Source of the DNA: Symploca sp. SIO3C6
GTDB taxonomy: Bacteria; Cyanobacteriota; Cyanobacteriia; Cyanobacteriales; Coleofasciculaceae
Direction: 5' to 3'
Length of the DNA stretch: 64,000 nucleotides
NCBI GenBank assembly: GCA_010692425.1
Contig: JAAHHJ010000019.1
Span: forward strand, 37,264 to 101,263
Shown here: one piece after another, positions 53,635 through 63,800 of the stretch
How the letters are laid out: every line of letters begins with the position of its first letter
How positions within the stretch are numbered: position 1 is the first letter of the stretch
Translations under genes and position numbers: made by a program
The notes under the pieces: model-generated
Databases searched by the model: none
Seen by the model: the letters and a program-made list of their open reading frames with translations, nothing else
What the model was told of the DNA's origin: nothing

Positions 53635-54228
53635 AGTTTTTGATAGTTTTTCTTCGACACACTAGCAAACCCTTCGTGATATACTTCTGTGTCTTGATCA
53701 CGGACTCCCTGGCAAGGCTCACTATTATAGATGGGGCTGTTTTTCTCCGCAACACATAGGCGATATTCCCCCATAAGTACCTGCGACATTGATAAAGTTT
53801 ACTGGTTGAGGCAGGATGTGGGGTGTAGGGTGTAGGGTGTAAGGTGTAGGGTAACTTTGACGGATTTCATAATTCTTTACATAGAGCCATTTATTTATGT
53901 CTGACTACTTAGTTTCAACATGGTCGGTAACAGCAGTAAAATCTAGGGGTTCTAAAAGTTAATGACATAAAGGAGCAGGGAACAGGTAAGAAAATTAAAT
54001 GTATCTTACGAAGAAAGAGAATTGCTATAAAATTATAATTATTTTTATGATCTATGAAGTCTTCAAAAATAACCTAAACCATGCCTAATCTGGATAATCT
54101 TTCATTACTATATGCTTTTTTTGTGGAATAGGCATCCTTGCCTGTTCAAATATGCAAATTAAATGGGGAACAACTTAATATCTGAGTAAGAATTAGAGAT
54201 AACTACTTTGCTGAGCCTGAAACCAAAT
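53635..54228. other. Gene-free stretch with GTGTAGG repeat
   Basis: About 590 bases. A tandem array of GTGTAGG heptamers (about five copies) lies at 53819-53852. The rest is AT-rich with no gene or RNA that I can support. Confidence 0.6.
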
Positions 54229-54633
54229 ATGTCTGAAAAAAAACCACTCCAGAAAATACTTATTTTAGCGTTAGTCTCTGCCTTCCTTGGCTCTACAGGA
54301 ATAATGGCAGTTGGACTGTTCAGTGATGCCTTACAGCAACCAGAAGAATCTGCTACATCTGAAGCAGAATTAATCATTAAAGAGCTGCAAGAGCAAGAAA
54401 AAGGCTATGAGAAAGTTTTAGAGCGAGAGCCAGAAAACCTATTTGCCCTTCAAAGGTTAGTACAAATTCGATTACAGATGAATAATCTCACAGGTGCTAT
54501 TCAACCACTAGAAAAGCTGATTGAGTTAAATCCAGAACAGTCTGAGTATAAGGAACTTTTGGATAGATTAAAACAGCAGGTAGGAGAAGTAGATAAAGGG
54601 GATGAAGAGCATAAAGAAGCCAATACTAATTAG
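54229..54633 (+). CDS. Small membrane-anchored TPR-like protein
   Basis: A 134-residue protein starting MSEKKPLQKILILALVSAFL at 54229, with an N-terminal membrane helix and a soluble helical part with a TPR-like pair (YEKVLEREPENLFALQRLV, then PLEKLIELNPEQSEYKELL). The end is lysine/glutamate-rich. A TTG start seven codons earlier lacks a ribosome site. Role unknown; TPR pairs usually bind other proteins. Confidence 0.75.
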   Translation: MSEKKPLQKILILALVSAFLGSTGIMAVGLFSDALQQPEESATSEAELIIKELQEQEKGYEKVLEREPENLFALQRLVQIRLQMNNLTGAIQPLEKLIELNPEQSEYKELLDRLKQQVGEVDKGDEEHKEANTN

Positions 54634-54699
54634 TGAAATGGTTCATGGCTTATGGCTCATGGTACGCGCTGCGCGCATGCTGCGCAAACATTGGGTTGG

Positions 54700-54816
54700 T
54701 ATAGCAGTACGTATTAAGGTTAGGACAAGCTAAATCGCTAAAACTTTGTCAAATTCACCCCTTCTGCCTTGGAGCCTTCTGACTTGGAGCCTTCTGCCTT
54801 GCGCGTAGCGCTATAT
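54700..54816 (+). repeat. MITE-like repeat, copy B
   Basis: Plus-strand start TATAGCAGTACGTATTAAGG, end CGTAGCGCTATAT. Same element as 31241-31353 in inverted orientation, with one extra block of the central CCTTCTG/CTTGGAG units. A palindromic GCGCGCATGCTGCGC tract lies just before. Confidence 0.8.
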
Positions 54817-54859
54817 TCGGTAGTTGTGGAATGCTTTCCAATGAACAATCAACAATGAA

Positions 54860-57355
54860 CTATGAACAATTTCTGACTGACTCCGCTGAATCCAATTTTA
54901 AAACCTTGTTAGCTAATACTTTGGCTTCTGTTATTCTCAATTGGGAAATAGTGGTGAGAGCTGTGGGTATTGCTGCCGGATTCATACTTAACTCATCTAC
55001 TCCCAAACCCAATAAAATTGGGATTGCTTCTGGCTGTGATGCTAACTCTCCACAGACACTGACTGTAATTCCCGCCTGTTTAGCAGCAGTCACAGTTTGT
55101 TCAATCATCCGTAGTAGTGCAGGCTCTAAGGCATCAGCAAGACTAGCTACTTTGGGGTTAGTGCGATCGGCAGCCATGGTATACTGACTTAGATCATTGG
55201 TGCCAATACTGAAAAAATCCACTTCAGCTGCTAATTGCTCAGCAATTATGACTGCTGCTGGTACTTCTACCATGATGCCAACTTTCATGTTTCGATTAAA
55301 GGGTATCCCCGTTTGCTGTAGTTCCATCTGCACCTCTGCCACAAGCTGCTTAGCGGCACGCACCTCCTGCACTGAAGACACCAGAGGAAACATCAACTTA
55401 AGGTTATGTCCATAACTTGCCTTTACAATTGCTCGCAGTTGGGTTTTGAAAATCTCTGGACAATCTAAACTCTGGCGAATACCCCGCCAACCTAAACAGG
55501 GATTGGCTTCAGCTGCCAGATTCATATAGGGGATTGACTTGTCACCGCCGATATCCAAAGTGCGGATAGTTAGAGGGCGTAACCCAAAAATTTCGGCAAT
55601 GGCTTGGTAAATTTTCAATTGCTCCTCTGGTGTCGGAGGCGTTAAGCGGTCAAGATAGAGAAATTCAGTCCTTAGTAAGCCTACACCCTCTGCACCGTAT
55701 TTAAGAGCAAGTTGGGCGCTACTTACTCCCATAATATTGGCTAAGACGGTAATTTTATGTCCGTCCTGGGTAATTGCTTCTAAAGGCAATTCATCTTTAC
55801 CCTCGCTATCACCTGCCTGCAAAGCAGTAAGATGTTGAGTATCTGTAGCATTTGGCTGTACCCACACTTGACCTGTATTGCCATCTAACCCTAACTGAGT
55901 GCCTGTGGGTAATGACAACAATTGTTCACCAACACCCACTACCATTGGTATGCCAAGCATCTTGGCAATTATTGTACTATGGGCTGTAGCACTGCCAGCC
56001 GCAGTACAAATGCCGAGGACATGCTCCGGTTGCAGTTGAGCAACTTCAGCAGCTGTTAAATCTGGGGCTACTAGAATCCCTGACTGTGGTAAATCTAAAG
56101 ATATTGTACTGGCACCTATCAAAAGTTGCAGCACTCGCTGTCCTACTTCTGTGATATCTGCTGCACGAGTTTGGAGATAGGAGTCTTCGAGATTTTGGTA
56201 GACGGCAACCATTTCTTCAATGACACTCTTCCAGGCAGCAGCAGCACACTGATGCTGTTCAAATATTCTTTGGTAAGCTTTAGTGAGCAGTGCTGGATCT
56301 TGCAAGTAGAGTAAATGAGCTTGAAAAATGCTAGCCTCATCGTTGCTACCAGCAGGAATATTGCTTACAAGAGCTTGAATTTGCTCTTTAGCTGTTTCCA
56401 GGGCTAGCTGTAGCTGTTGCCACTCGGCTTGAGGATTGTCTGCTTGTTGGTCTACAACATCTGGAAGCACTGCTTGGTATAGTACTATCGAGCCAATGGC
56501 GATACCAGCAGCAGCGGGAAGGCCTTGTAGTTTTGTCCCTTCTTCCTGAGGAGGCACTGGAGCTATTGTGCAGGGAGGAAGGGGTGATTTGTGTTCACTT
56601 GCCCTTTCGTTTCTTTGAGTGTCAGTTTCACCAAATTGACTAACTACTAACTGTTGCAAGGCTGCCAAAGCTTCCTCAGCATCTGAGCCAGTGGCAGTAA
56701 TTGCAATTTTATGCCTTTGCAACACACCAAGGGTAACTACTTGGTTGATGCTTTTGGCGTTAATTATATTGCTATTTTTAGTGAGGTTTTGCAGCGTAAT
56801 TTGAGATTGAAACTGATTTGCTGTCGCCACTAATTTAGCAGCTGGGCGGGCATGAATTCCTAACATATTCTCCACACTTAGGCAGATTTCTTTGGTTCCT
56901 CTGCCCAAGAATTCTCCTGCCCAAGAGTTATCCTGTTTTTCTATTGTTACAGATAGCTGAGAGGCTTTGGCGATTAAGGCTGATTTCGCCTCTGCCATAA
57001 CTTGTTCGATGTCAGCGCCTGTAGCTGCTTGCACTGCTGCGGCAATCACACCTTCCACTAACGGTGCAGCACACAATCTGACTTTGCTTTGGTGTTCTTC
57101 TGGGAGAAATTCCAGTGCCATTTCAGCGCTAAGTATAGCACTACCTAAATCCATTAATACTAATACACCGGAGTCGTTGTACACTGACTCAATTGCCGCC
57201 TTGACTTGCATGACATCTGTACCTAAGGGATTTTTAGGATCATCGATGCCAGCTGCAATTGCTATGGGAACTTCTACTTGAGTCATTTGTTGAGCCAATT
57301 CTAGTACCCCAGCAGCTAGCTTGGCACTATGGGAGACAATTACAATTCCAATCAT
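54860..57355 (-). CDS. dhaM: DhaM-HPr-enzyme I fusion (PTS phosphotransferase)
   Basis: An 831-residue multidomain protein that moves phosphate from phosphoenolpyruvate to dihydroxyacetone kinase. The N-terminal EIIA-Man-type DhaM domain (about 1-130) has MIGIVIVSHSAKLAAGV with its histidine; HPr (about 165-255) has MLGIHARPAAKLV; enzyme I (about 285-831) has GSATAHSTIIAKMLGIP, RTEFLYLDR, and the PEP-binding FFSIGTNDLSQYTMA. The start is taken at the ATG at 57355 instead of an upstream TTG. Partner dhaK and dhaL are not in the window. Not a sugar PTS: no EIIC permease is near. Confidence 0.93.
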   Translation of the reverse strand: MIGIVIVSHSAKLAAGVLELAQQMTQVEVPIAIAAGIDDPKNPLGTDVMQVKAAIESVYNDSGVLVLMDLGSAILSAEMALEFLPEEHQSKVRLCAAPLVEGVIAAAVQAATGADIEQVMAEAKSALIAKASQLSVTIEKQDNSWAGEFLGRGTKEICLSVENMLGIHARPAAKLVATANQFQSQITLQNLTKNSNIINAKSINQVVTLGVLQRHKIAITATGSDAEEALAALQQLVVSQFGETDTQRNERASEHKSPLPPCTIAPVPPQEEGTKLQGLPAAAGIAIGSIVLYQAVLPDVVDQQADNPQAEWQQLQLALETAKEQIQALVSNIPAGSNDEASIFQAHLLYLQDPALLTKAYQRIFEQHQCAAAAWKSVIEEMVAVYQNLEDSYLQTRAADITEVGQRVLQLLIGASTISLDLPQSGILVAPDLTAAEVAQLQPEHVLGICTAAGSATAHSTIIAKMLGIPMVVGVGEQLLSLPTGTQLGLDGNTGQVWVQPNATDTQHLTALQAGDSEGKDELPLEAITQDGHKITVLANIMGVSSAQLALKYGAEGVGLLRTEFLYLDRLTPPTPEEQLKIYQAIAEIFGLRPLTIRTLDIGGDKSIPYMNLAAEANPCLGWRGIRQSLDCPEIFKTQLRAIVKASYGHNLKLMFPLVSSVQEVRAAKQLVAEVQMELQQTGIPFNRNMKVGIMVEVPAAVIIAEQLAAEVDFFSIGTNDLSQYTMAADRTNPKVASLADALEPALLRMIEQTVTAAKQAGITVSVCGELASQPEAIPILLGLGVDELSMNPAAIPTALTTISQLRITEAKVLANKVLKLDSAESVRNCS

Positions 57356-57666
57356 TCGAGCCAATAACTTTCTCGCTTCTTTCCCAAACAATTGTACTCA
57401 TCAGTAAATTCTAGTACTTAACTAACATTTTTTATCGTCATAGTTGGCAAGTATGGACTTTAGTAAAATCTTAAGTATACCGGATTTAAATTTATTTGTT
57501 TTTAATTGTTTGAATACCTTTAACAAGTTTATAAAAATTAATATTAACAGTTGTGAATAAAATTTATTTGTTTAATTTTTGCAAAAATTTAGGTTGTAAA
57601 CTTGACTTTTTAAACTCCTTGCCAAGAGAATTAAAACTTATAAATTGATTTAAGTTGGTTGGTAAC

Positions 57667-57924
57667 ATGGCAACTTACAAGACTCAAATCCAATGGGGCG
57701 GACCAGATGCACCATGGCACGATGATGCAGAGCTAGTTATCGAAATCAAGAATCGCAAATCAGTTGTTCCGTCTAGTGGTACGCCTCCGACAGGTACGCA
57801 AGTTAGCTGGTCAAGTTCTGAAGGTAATGGTAGCATTACCTTTTTTAATGATGCCAACAGTTTCATAGGTTCTGCACAGTTCCCTGGCGAAGGACCTGTT
57901 GGCTATCGAGGTCAGTTGAAGTAA
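57667..57924 (+). CDS. Single-domain OAA-like lectin
   Basis: An 85-residue protein starting MATYKTQIQWGGPDAPW. It matches the repeat unit of Oscillatoria agardhii agglutinin-type lectins: QWGG(x)2APWH at the front and FPGEGPVGYRGQL at the end are the two loops that hold high-mannose glycans in that family. Known members have two or four tandem repeats of about 66 residues; this gene has one, with a longer, altered middle. No signal peptide, as in the family. A strong terminator follows. Sugar binding is inference from the motifs. Confidence 0.8.
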   Translation: MATYKTQIQWGGPDAPWHDDAELVIEIKNRKSVVPSSGTPPTGTQVSWSSSEGNGSITFFNDANSFIGSAQFPGEGPVGYRGQLK

Positions 57925-57987
57925 TGAATTTGTGATATCATTTCCCTTACCCATACATTGAGATAACTCAAATCAAGCAAGGATTAT

Positions 57988-58014
57988 CCCCCGTGCTTTA
58001 ATCGGGGGGTTTTT
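57988..58014 (+). terminator. Terminator of the OAA-like lectin gene
   Basis: Stem CCCCCG with CGGGGG, nine-base loop, then GTTTTTG. It lies 64 bases past the lectin stop codon. Confidence 0.88.
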
Positions 58015-58107
58015 GTGAAGGTTTAAGTTAACTTTTGACTAGGACATGCTATTATTTCACGGTAACATTGCTTGGAGATTATTTGTCGCGACCCTCCAAA
58101 ATCTGCA

Positions 58108-58947
58108 ATGATACCTGTACGCAAAATCCTTTCCTTACCTAAAATCCAACTTTCCTACTTGGAGTGGAATCAAGCTCAAGAACCATTACTCCTATTGCAT
58201 GGCTTAGGGGATCATGCCCTAGTTTGGTTAAGTTTAGGAGATTATCTGAGTAAAAACTACCACATAGTGGCTCCAGATATGCGCGGTCACGGTGACAGCA
58301 GTAAACCCGAAGAAAATTATACCTTTAGTGAGGCGATCGCAGATCTAGAAGCGCTGATGGACCACTTAAAGTGGTCATCTGCTCATATTATCGGTCACTC
58401 TTGGACAGGAAAACTAGCCCTAATTTGGGCAAGAGAAAACCCAGGGCGTTTGCGAAGCATGATCCTAGTGGATCCGATTTTTGTCTGGAAAATGCCCAGT
58501 CTGCTGCAAGTAACTTTCCCCCTGTTATACCGAGTTTTACCTTTTCTCAAAGGCATGGGCCCCTTTGCCAGTTATGAACAAGCCGAGAAGCAAGCACGTC
58601 AATTAAATCAATACCAACAGTGGACTCCCTGGCAACAGCAAGTCTTCCAAGCCAGTATAGAACAAAAATCTGATGGCAGTTGGGGCAGTAAGTTCACTAT
58701 TGCAGCCCGCAATCAGATTTTCTCAGAAGTCATGCGAATTTCAGGTCTTACAGTTCCAATTTATACTAACACCCTGTTTGTGCAGCCAGAAAAAGGAGTA
58801 AATCGCCAAAATTGGCAACTCAAACCCTACAAAACATATCTAAAAAATCTGCGTATCTGTCAAGTTCCCGGTAATCACTGGCCATTTTTGGTGCAGCCAG
58901 AAACATTTAACTCGACTGTGGCAGATTTTCTACAAAATAATAATTGA
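58108..58947 (+). CDS. Alpha/beta hydrolase
   Basis: A 279-residue alpha/beta-hydrolase. It opens MIPVRKILSLPKIQLSYL; the oxyanion region is LLLHGLGDHALVW, the nucleophile is S98 in IIGHSWTGKLAL, and the last histidine is in VPGNHWPFLV. Start at 58108; an upstream TTG would add 12 residues. The substrate is open; esters or thioesters of secondary products are common for this type. It lies 64 bases before the dioxygenase gene on the same strand. Confidence 0.88.
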   Translation: MIPVRKILSLPKIQLSYLEWNQAQEPLLLLHGLGDHALVWLSLGDYLSKNYHIVAPDMRGHGDSSKPEENYTFSEAIADLEALMDHLKWSSAHIIGHSWTGKLALIWARENPGRLRSMILVDPIFVWKMPSLLQVTFPLLYRVLPFLKGMGPFASYEQAEKQARQLNQYQQWTPWQQQVFQASIEQKSDGSWGSKFTIAARNQIFSEVMRISGLTVPIYTNTLFVQPEKGVNRQNWQLKPYKTYLKNLRICQVPGNHWPFLVQPETFNSTVADFLQNNN

Positions 58948-59011
58948 TATTCACTTATTAAAAAATATCTGTAAACAAAGATCAAAAATAACCTATGTAC
59001 TAACTAGAAAA

Positions 59012-60109
59012 ATGAAGTTTAATCAAGACGATATAAAACAAAAAAGATCACATCAAAACTTTTCTCTAATCAGCGCTCAAAAAGATGCCACAGATTTTAA
59101 TTCCCTACTTGATTATCTCAACAATTATCAGCACGAACTCAAGTCTGCTATAACCAATTATGGAGCTATAGTGATTCGAGGGTATCAAGTAGAAACTCCC
59201 GAGCAATTTCAACAAGTTGGATTAAGTCTTTTCCCAAACCTACAAAATCAATATCCAGGTGGGGCACCTCGTCAAAAAGTTGCTGAATACGTTTGGACTG
59301 CTTCAGAATTACCAAGTTATCTACCAATTTCTGGTCATACAGAATTATCCTACTCCCCATCAGATAAACCTACTCACATATTATTTTTCTGCCCTCAAGT
59401 TGCTGCTAGTGGGGGTGAAACTCCAGTGATTGATATGAAATCAGTTTTATCAGATTTACCAGCAAGATTAAAGCATAGGTGTTCTCAAACCTGTTTAGCA
59501 ATAAAACTTTTTTGGGTAAGCACACAGAAAAGATTATTTGATGTGCGGTTATGGAAGTGGCCCTGGTTTCGTTCTCCTAAACCTTGGCAAGCTGTATTCA
59601 ATACTGAAGACAGGGATGTAGTCGAGACAAAATGTCATAATGCAGGACGACAGGTTGAGTTTGAGTGGCTTACAAATGGTGACTTAATTGCTTCTTACTC
59701 AATGCCAATAATTAGTCCTCATCCTACCACTAAGGAAATGGTTTGGACTGGATGGTTCCCTCGGTTTCACATCTGGGGTTGCTGTATTGAGGCTTGGTTT
59801 GTTTCTAAGTATCAAGGAAAATTCAGGAGTTGGTTAGTATTTTTTATTTTATTTTTAATCACATTTGTGCAAATCTGTCTCGAAAAACTGATTCCAGGTT
59901 GTCGCAAATATCGAGTTTTGGATGTGACTTTTGAAGATGGTTCCAGCTTATCTGTTTGGGATGTATATCATATTGTCAAGAGTTATTGGCAAAACTCAGA
60001 ACTACTTTCCTGGCAAGAGGGAGATATATTAATTTTAGATAATTATCGAATGGGGCATGGCAGACTTCCTTTTACTGGAAAAAGAAGAGTTTATACAGCC
60101 TTTGCTTAG
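59012..60109 (+). CDS. TauD/TfdA-like Fe(II)/2-oxoglutarate dioxygenase
   Basis: A 365-residue oxygenase. The iron ligands are HTE in SGHTELSYSP (about H109, E111) and a distal histidine in YRMGHGRLPFTGKRR, with the 2-oxoglutarate arginine shortly after. Between them (residues about 275-300) is a hydrophobic stretch (LVFFILFLITFVQICLEKL) that is unusual for the family and could bind membrane. Such enzymes hydroxylate or desaturate amino-acid-like or sulfonate substrates. It follows the alpha/beta hydrolase and probably shares its transcript. No other pathway genes follow. Confidence 0.85.
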   Translation: MKFNQDDIKQKRSHQNFSLISAQKDATDFNSLLDYLNNYQHELKSAITNYGAIVIRGYQVETPEQFQQVGLSLFPNLQNQYPGGAPRQKVAEYVWTASELPSYLPISGHTELSYSPSDKPTHILFFCPQVAASGGETPVIDMKSVLSDLPARLKHRCSQTCLAIKLFWVSTQKRLFDVRLWKWPWFRSPKPWQAVFNTEDRDVVETKCHNAGRQVEFEWLTNGDLIASYSMPIISPHPTTKEMVWTGWFPRFHIWGCCIEAWFVSKYQGKFRSWLVFFILFLITFVQICLEKLIPGCRKYRVLDVTFEDGSSLSVWDVYHIVKSYWQNSELLSWQEGDILILDNYRMGHGRLPFTGKRRVYTAFA

Positions 60110-60315
60110 GAAAGTTCTTAACTGACAGAAACAGTTGCTAGAAATCTATTGCTTTTGTCTGTAATTTGCCAAATCTTAGTCAGCTCCAGTTCTTCGCTAA
60201 AGTACCATTGTCGTGTACAGATAGAGGATTATGGAATACTCAGCTGATTAGCTAGGATCAGACTTATGTGCCAACTTCATTTGCAAACACAACCGGAAAA
60301 GTTAGTGTTAACCTC

Positions 60316-60480
60316 TCACTTTCTAGCAATGATCCACACAGCATGAACTATACCTAGAATATAAAAGCCAAGTATAGTTAGCAGGATATTGATCCAAAAG
60401 TCCTTACCAAAACCAACTTGCAAAAATACACCAAGTGGTGGCAAGAAGATAGCGCATAGAATACGGATTATGTCACCCAT
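60316..60480 (-). CDS. Pmp3/YqaE family small membrane peptide
   Basis: A 54-residue peptide read by hand on the minus strand: MGDIIRILCAIFLPPLGVFL, then FWINILLTILGFYILGIVHA. This is the two-helix Pmp3/YqaE (UPF0057) pattern with the PPLGV turn. AGAAGGA precedes its ATG by about six bases. Family members are small stress-linked plasma membrane proteins in bacteria, plants and yeast. It is alone between convergent genes. Confidence 0.88.
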   Translation of the reverse strand: MGDIIRILCAIFLPPLGVFLQVGFGKDFWINILLTILGFYILGIVHAVWIIARK

Positions 60481-60853
60481 TTATGTTTCCTTCTCAATTG
60501 CTATACTCAACCTACCTATTATCATAGCAATTTATTCTCATGCCTGTTATGTAGTGTCCGCTTGAATACAAATAGTTAGGAATGACGCACAGACACGGTA
60601 ACACGGTGACACGGCCAAGTTTTTATTATGGGCAATTAGGCGGACATCATAATTAATAATGGAGATCTTAATTAAGAATTAAGAATAATCAAGACTAGCA
60701 AAAATTGCTACAAAGCTAGATGCCTATATAGTAATTCTTAAAGCTAATTATCCTTGAAACGAGTATTAATTAGACCTCTCCAAAAACCTCAATTTATAAA
60801 CGGTAACATAAGCTTTCTAGCATGATTATTGGAGATTTCTATTAAGTAAGTAG
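60481..60853. other. Gene-free stretch
   Basis: 373 bases with a GACACGG-type tract at about 60590-60615 and TTAATTAAGAATTAAGAAT sequence near 60667. No gene seen. Confidence 0.5.
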
Positions 60854-63800
60854 CTAACTTGTAAGCTTAGATGTCAACTTCATAGCATCGTTTTGCTGCT
60901 GACAACGTTCAAGATAGATTTTAGCAGCTAGATCTTGGGAATTAAGCTCAACACAATCAGAGAACAACTGTGCCGCTTCCTGGAAAGACTGCCGATGGTA
61001 GAGTAACACAGCTTCTTCAAAGATTTTTTTTGTGGCTAACTTACCTTCTTTAATGGCAGATTCATCCCCATCAAACACCTCAAAAACTGCTACAGCTCTT
61101 GACTTACCCTTAACTTTTACTCGTTCAATAAAGCGGAGATTATACTTAGTTGGATCTTGCAAACGAATCAAAGTCTGGTGAGAGATTAGCAGCGATACCC
61201 CATAATCTTTAGTCAAGCTTTCCAAGCGTGCAGCTAAATTAACGGCATCACCAATCACAGTACCATCCATATGATTGTATCCTCCAACAGTCCCTAACAT
61301 CGAAGAACCAGTATTAATACCAATACCAATTTTGAGGGGACCAATTTTCTGACTTTGTCTGCTGAGATTGTATTGAGTCAGCCCTTGTAGCATATCAATT
61401 CCCGCTTTGACGGCATCATCTGCACTACCGCTAAACAGTGCCATAATGCCATCACCAATGTATTTATCGATAAACCCTTGATTGTCGATAATTGCTGGTT
61501 CCATACGAGACAAATAGGAATTAATAAATCTAAAATTCTCAGAGGGTCTCAAACTTTCTGAAAGGGTAGTAAAATCGCGAATATCTGCAAACAAAATCGA
61601 CATCTCTCGCTGTACATTATCCCCTAGTTGGACATCGACAATGCTTTCTTTTTCCAACAACTGGAGAAACTGGCGTGGCACAAAGCGAGAGCAAGCAATG
61701 TGGATGTTAGATAATCTCAAATGAGTTTTCAGTCTAGCTATTAGTTCGTTTTTCGATATTGGTTTAGTCAGATAATCATTAGCGCCGACATTAAGTCCTT
61801 CTACCAAATCATTAACTTGATCTTTTGCCGTCAACATTACCACTGGCAATTCATTAGCTGAAAAGTAATCGCGGAGTTTTTCACAAACTTCATAGCCAGT
61901 CATTCTCGGCATCATGACATCAAGTAAAATCAGGTCAGGCTTGAAACCCTGCTCGATCATTTCCAAGGCTTCAATGCCATTGTTAGCTTGAGTAATAGCA
62001 TAGTTTTCCAAGGATAAATGGTTGACCAATACCTGAAGATTAATTGGCTCATCATCTACAATTAAAATTTGAAAATTTTGCCCTTCCTTCTCCGCTTCTA
62101 TTTTGAAAGTAGGTTTGTGTTCATTGATCAGAACAGAATTTTGATTATTATCTTGGTCATTAATGGCAGGGGTTAAAGTATCTAAATCTGAGGTTAATGG
62201 CTGATGATTGACAACTAAGAGACTGTCTGGGGCTACTGGCAAAGTAAAAGTAAACTGCGAACCCTCGCCTAGGGTAGATTCAACTCTAATTTCCCCCCCG
62301 TGTAACTCTACCAACTTTTTAGTTACTGCTAAACCTAAACCAGTTCCACCATATTGGCGTGCTGTTGAACCATCTGCCTGTTCAAAAAATTCAAAAATGC
62401 GGTCTAATTTATTTTCTGGAATACCGATACCAGTGTCAGAAACAGTAATCGCTAACTGAGTTATACCTTCAGGAGATAAAGATTGATCTTGAGGAGAGGA
62501 AGACAATTCCTCTGAACTATCCTGCTCCCTTGTTTCCCTACTAATAATCAATTCTGCCGAAATTTCTACAGTGCCGCGATCGCTAAATTTAATTGCATTG
62601 CCAACTAAATTGTGCATAATCTGCTGCAAACGATTCTCATCAGCTTGAGCTAGGGGCATCTCAGGATGAATTGAGTTAATTAACTCTAAATCTTTATTGC
62701 CCACTAAAGTCTGGCTCAAGCTAAGAACAACATCTACAACTTCTCGCACTCCTACTGGCTTTAGTTGCAGTTCAATATTCTTGTGTCTGAGTTTAGAAAA
62801 ATCGAGGAGGTCATTAACTAGAGCTGCCAGTCGTTGTCCACTTTGAGCAATCATCAACAAGTTTTGTTTTTGGACAGGTGTAATTTCCCCAGTTGCTCCA
62901 TCAACCATCGACTCAGCAATACCAATCATGCCGTTGAGTGGTGTTTTTAGTTCATGAGATGTATTTGCTAAAAACTCATCCTTAAGAACATCTAGGCGCT
63001 GCAAATCCCAGTTGGCTTGAACTAATTCAGCTGTGCGCTCGGCAACTGTCTGCTCAAGATTAGTGTTATATTCTCGTATTTGTTTAGCGTATATCTCTAA
63101 AGAATCAAGTACATGGTTATAACGTCTGGCAATCAGACCTACCTCTGTAAAAGGTTCCACAGGTACCCGCAAGCTCAAGTCTTGAGTTTGAGCCTGATAT
63201 TCCATAATGTTGAAGAGGTCATAAATTTCTGTCTGAGCTCGATGTTCTGAAACATTTAAACCAAGTCTCTCATCCTCAGCATCAACGCGCAGAGAGAAGA
63301 AAAGATTTGCCACATTTAGTACAATCCAGGTTAAGCCAAAAGCCCAGATCAAACTAATTCCAATCCCCAACAGCTGTACAGCGATTTGGCTAATCTTATT
63401 TAAACCAGTATCTAACAATTCTGTTTTGCCAAACAAGGCAACAGCTAAGGTTCCCCAAGCTCCGGCTCCCCCATGAACAGCCACTGCATTGACAGCATCA
63501 TCAATCTGCCAACGTTCTAACCAATAATTAGTTAAGAGCATCACCGCTCCGCCAGTGGCACCAATAATCGCTGCCACTGGAGTTGTTACCACATGGCAAC
63601 AGGCTGTAATTGATACCAATCCAGCTAGAGAACCATTAATTAGCAACTCTGCCTCAAGCAAATTGCGTTGCTGCCAGCCAATAGCGGCTGCCGTAATCAT
63701 GCCCGTGGCACCAGCCAGGAAGGTATGCCCAATAATTGTGGGTACTTGCTCAGTGAAAGCTAGGGTAATACCGCCATTAAAGCCTAACCAACCCACCCAC

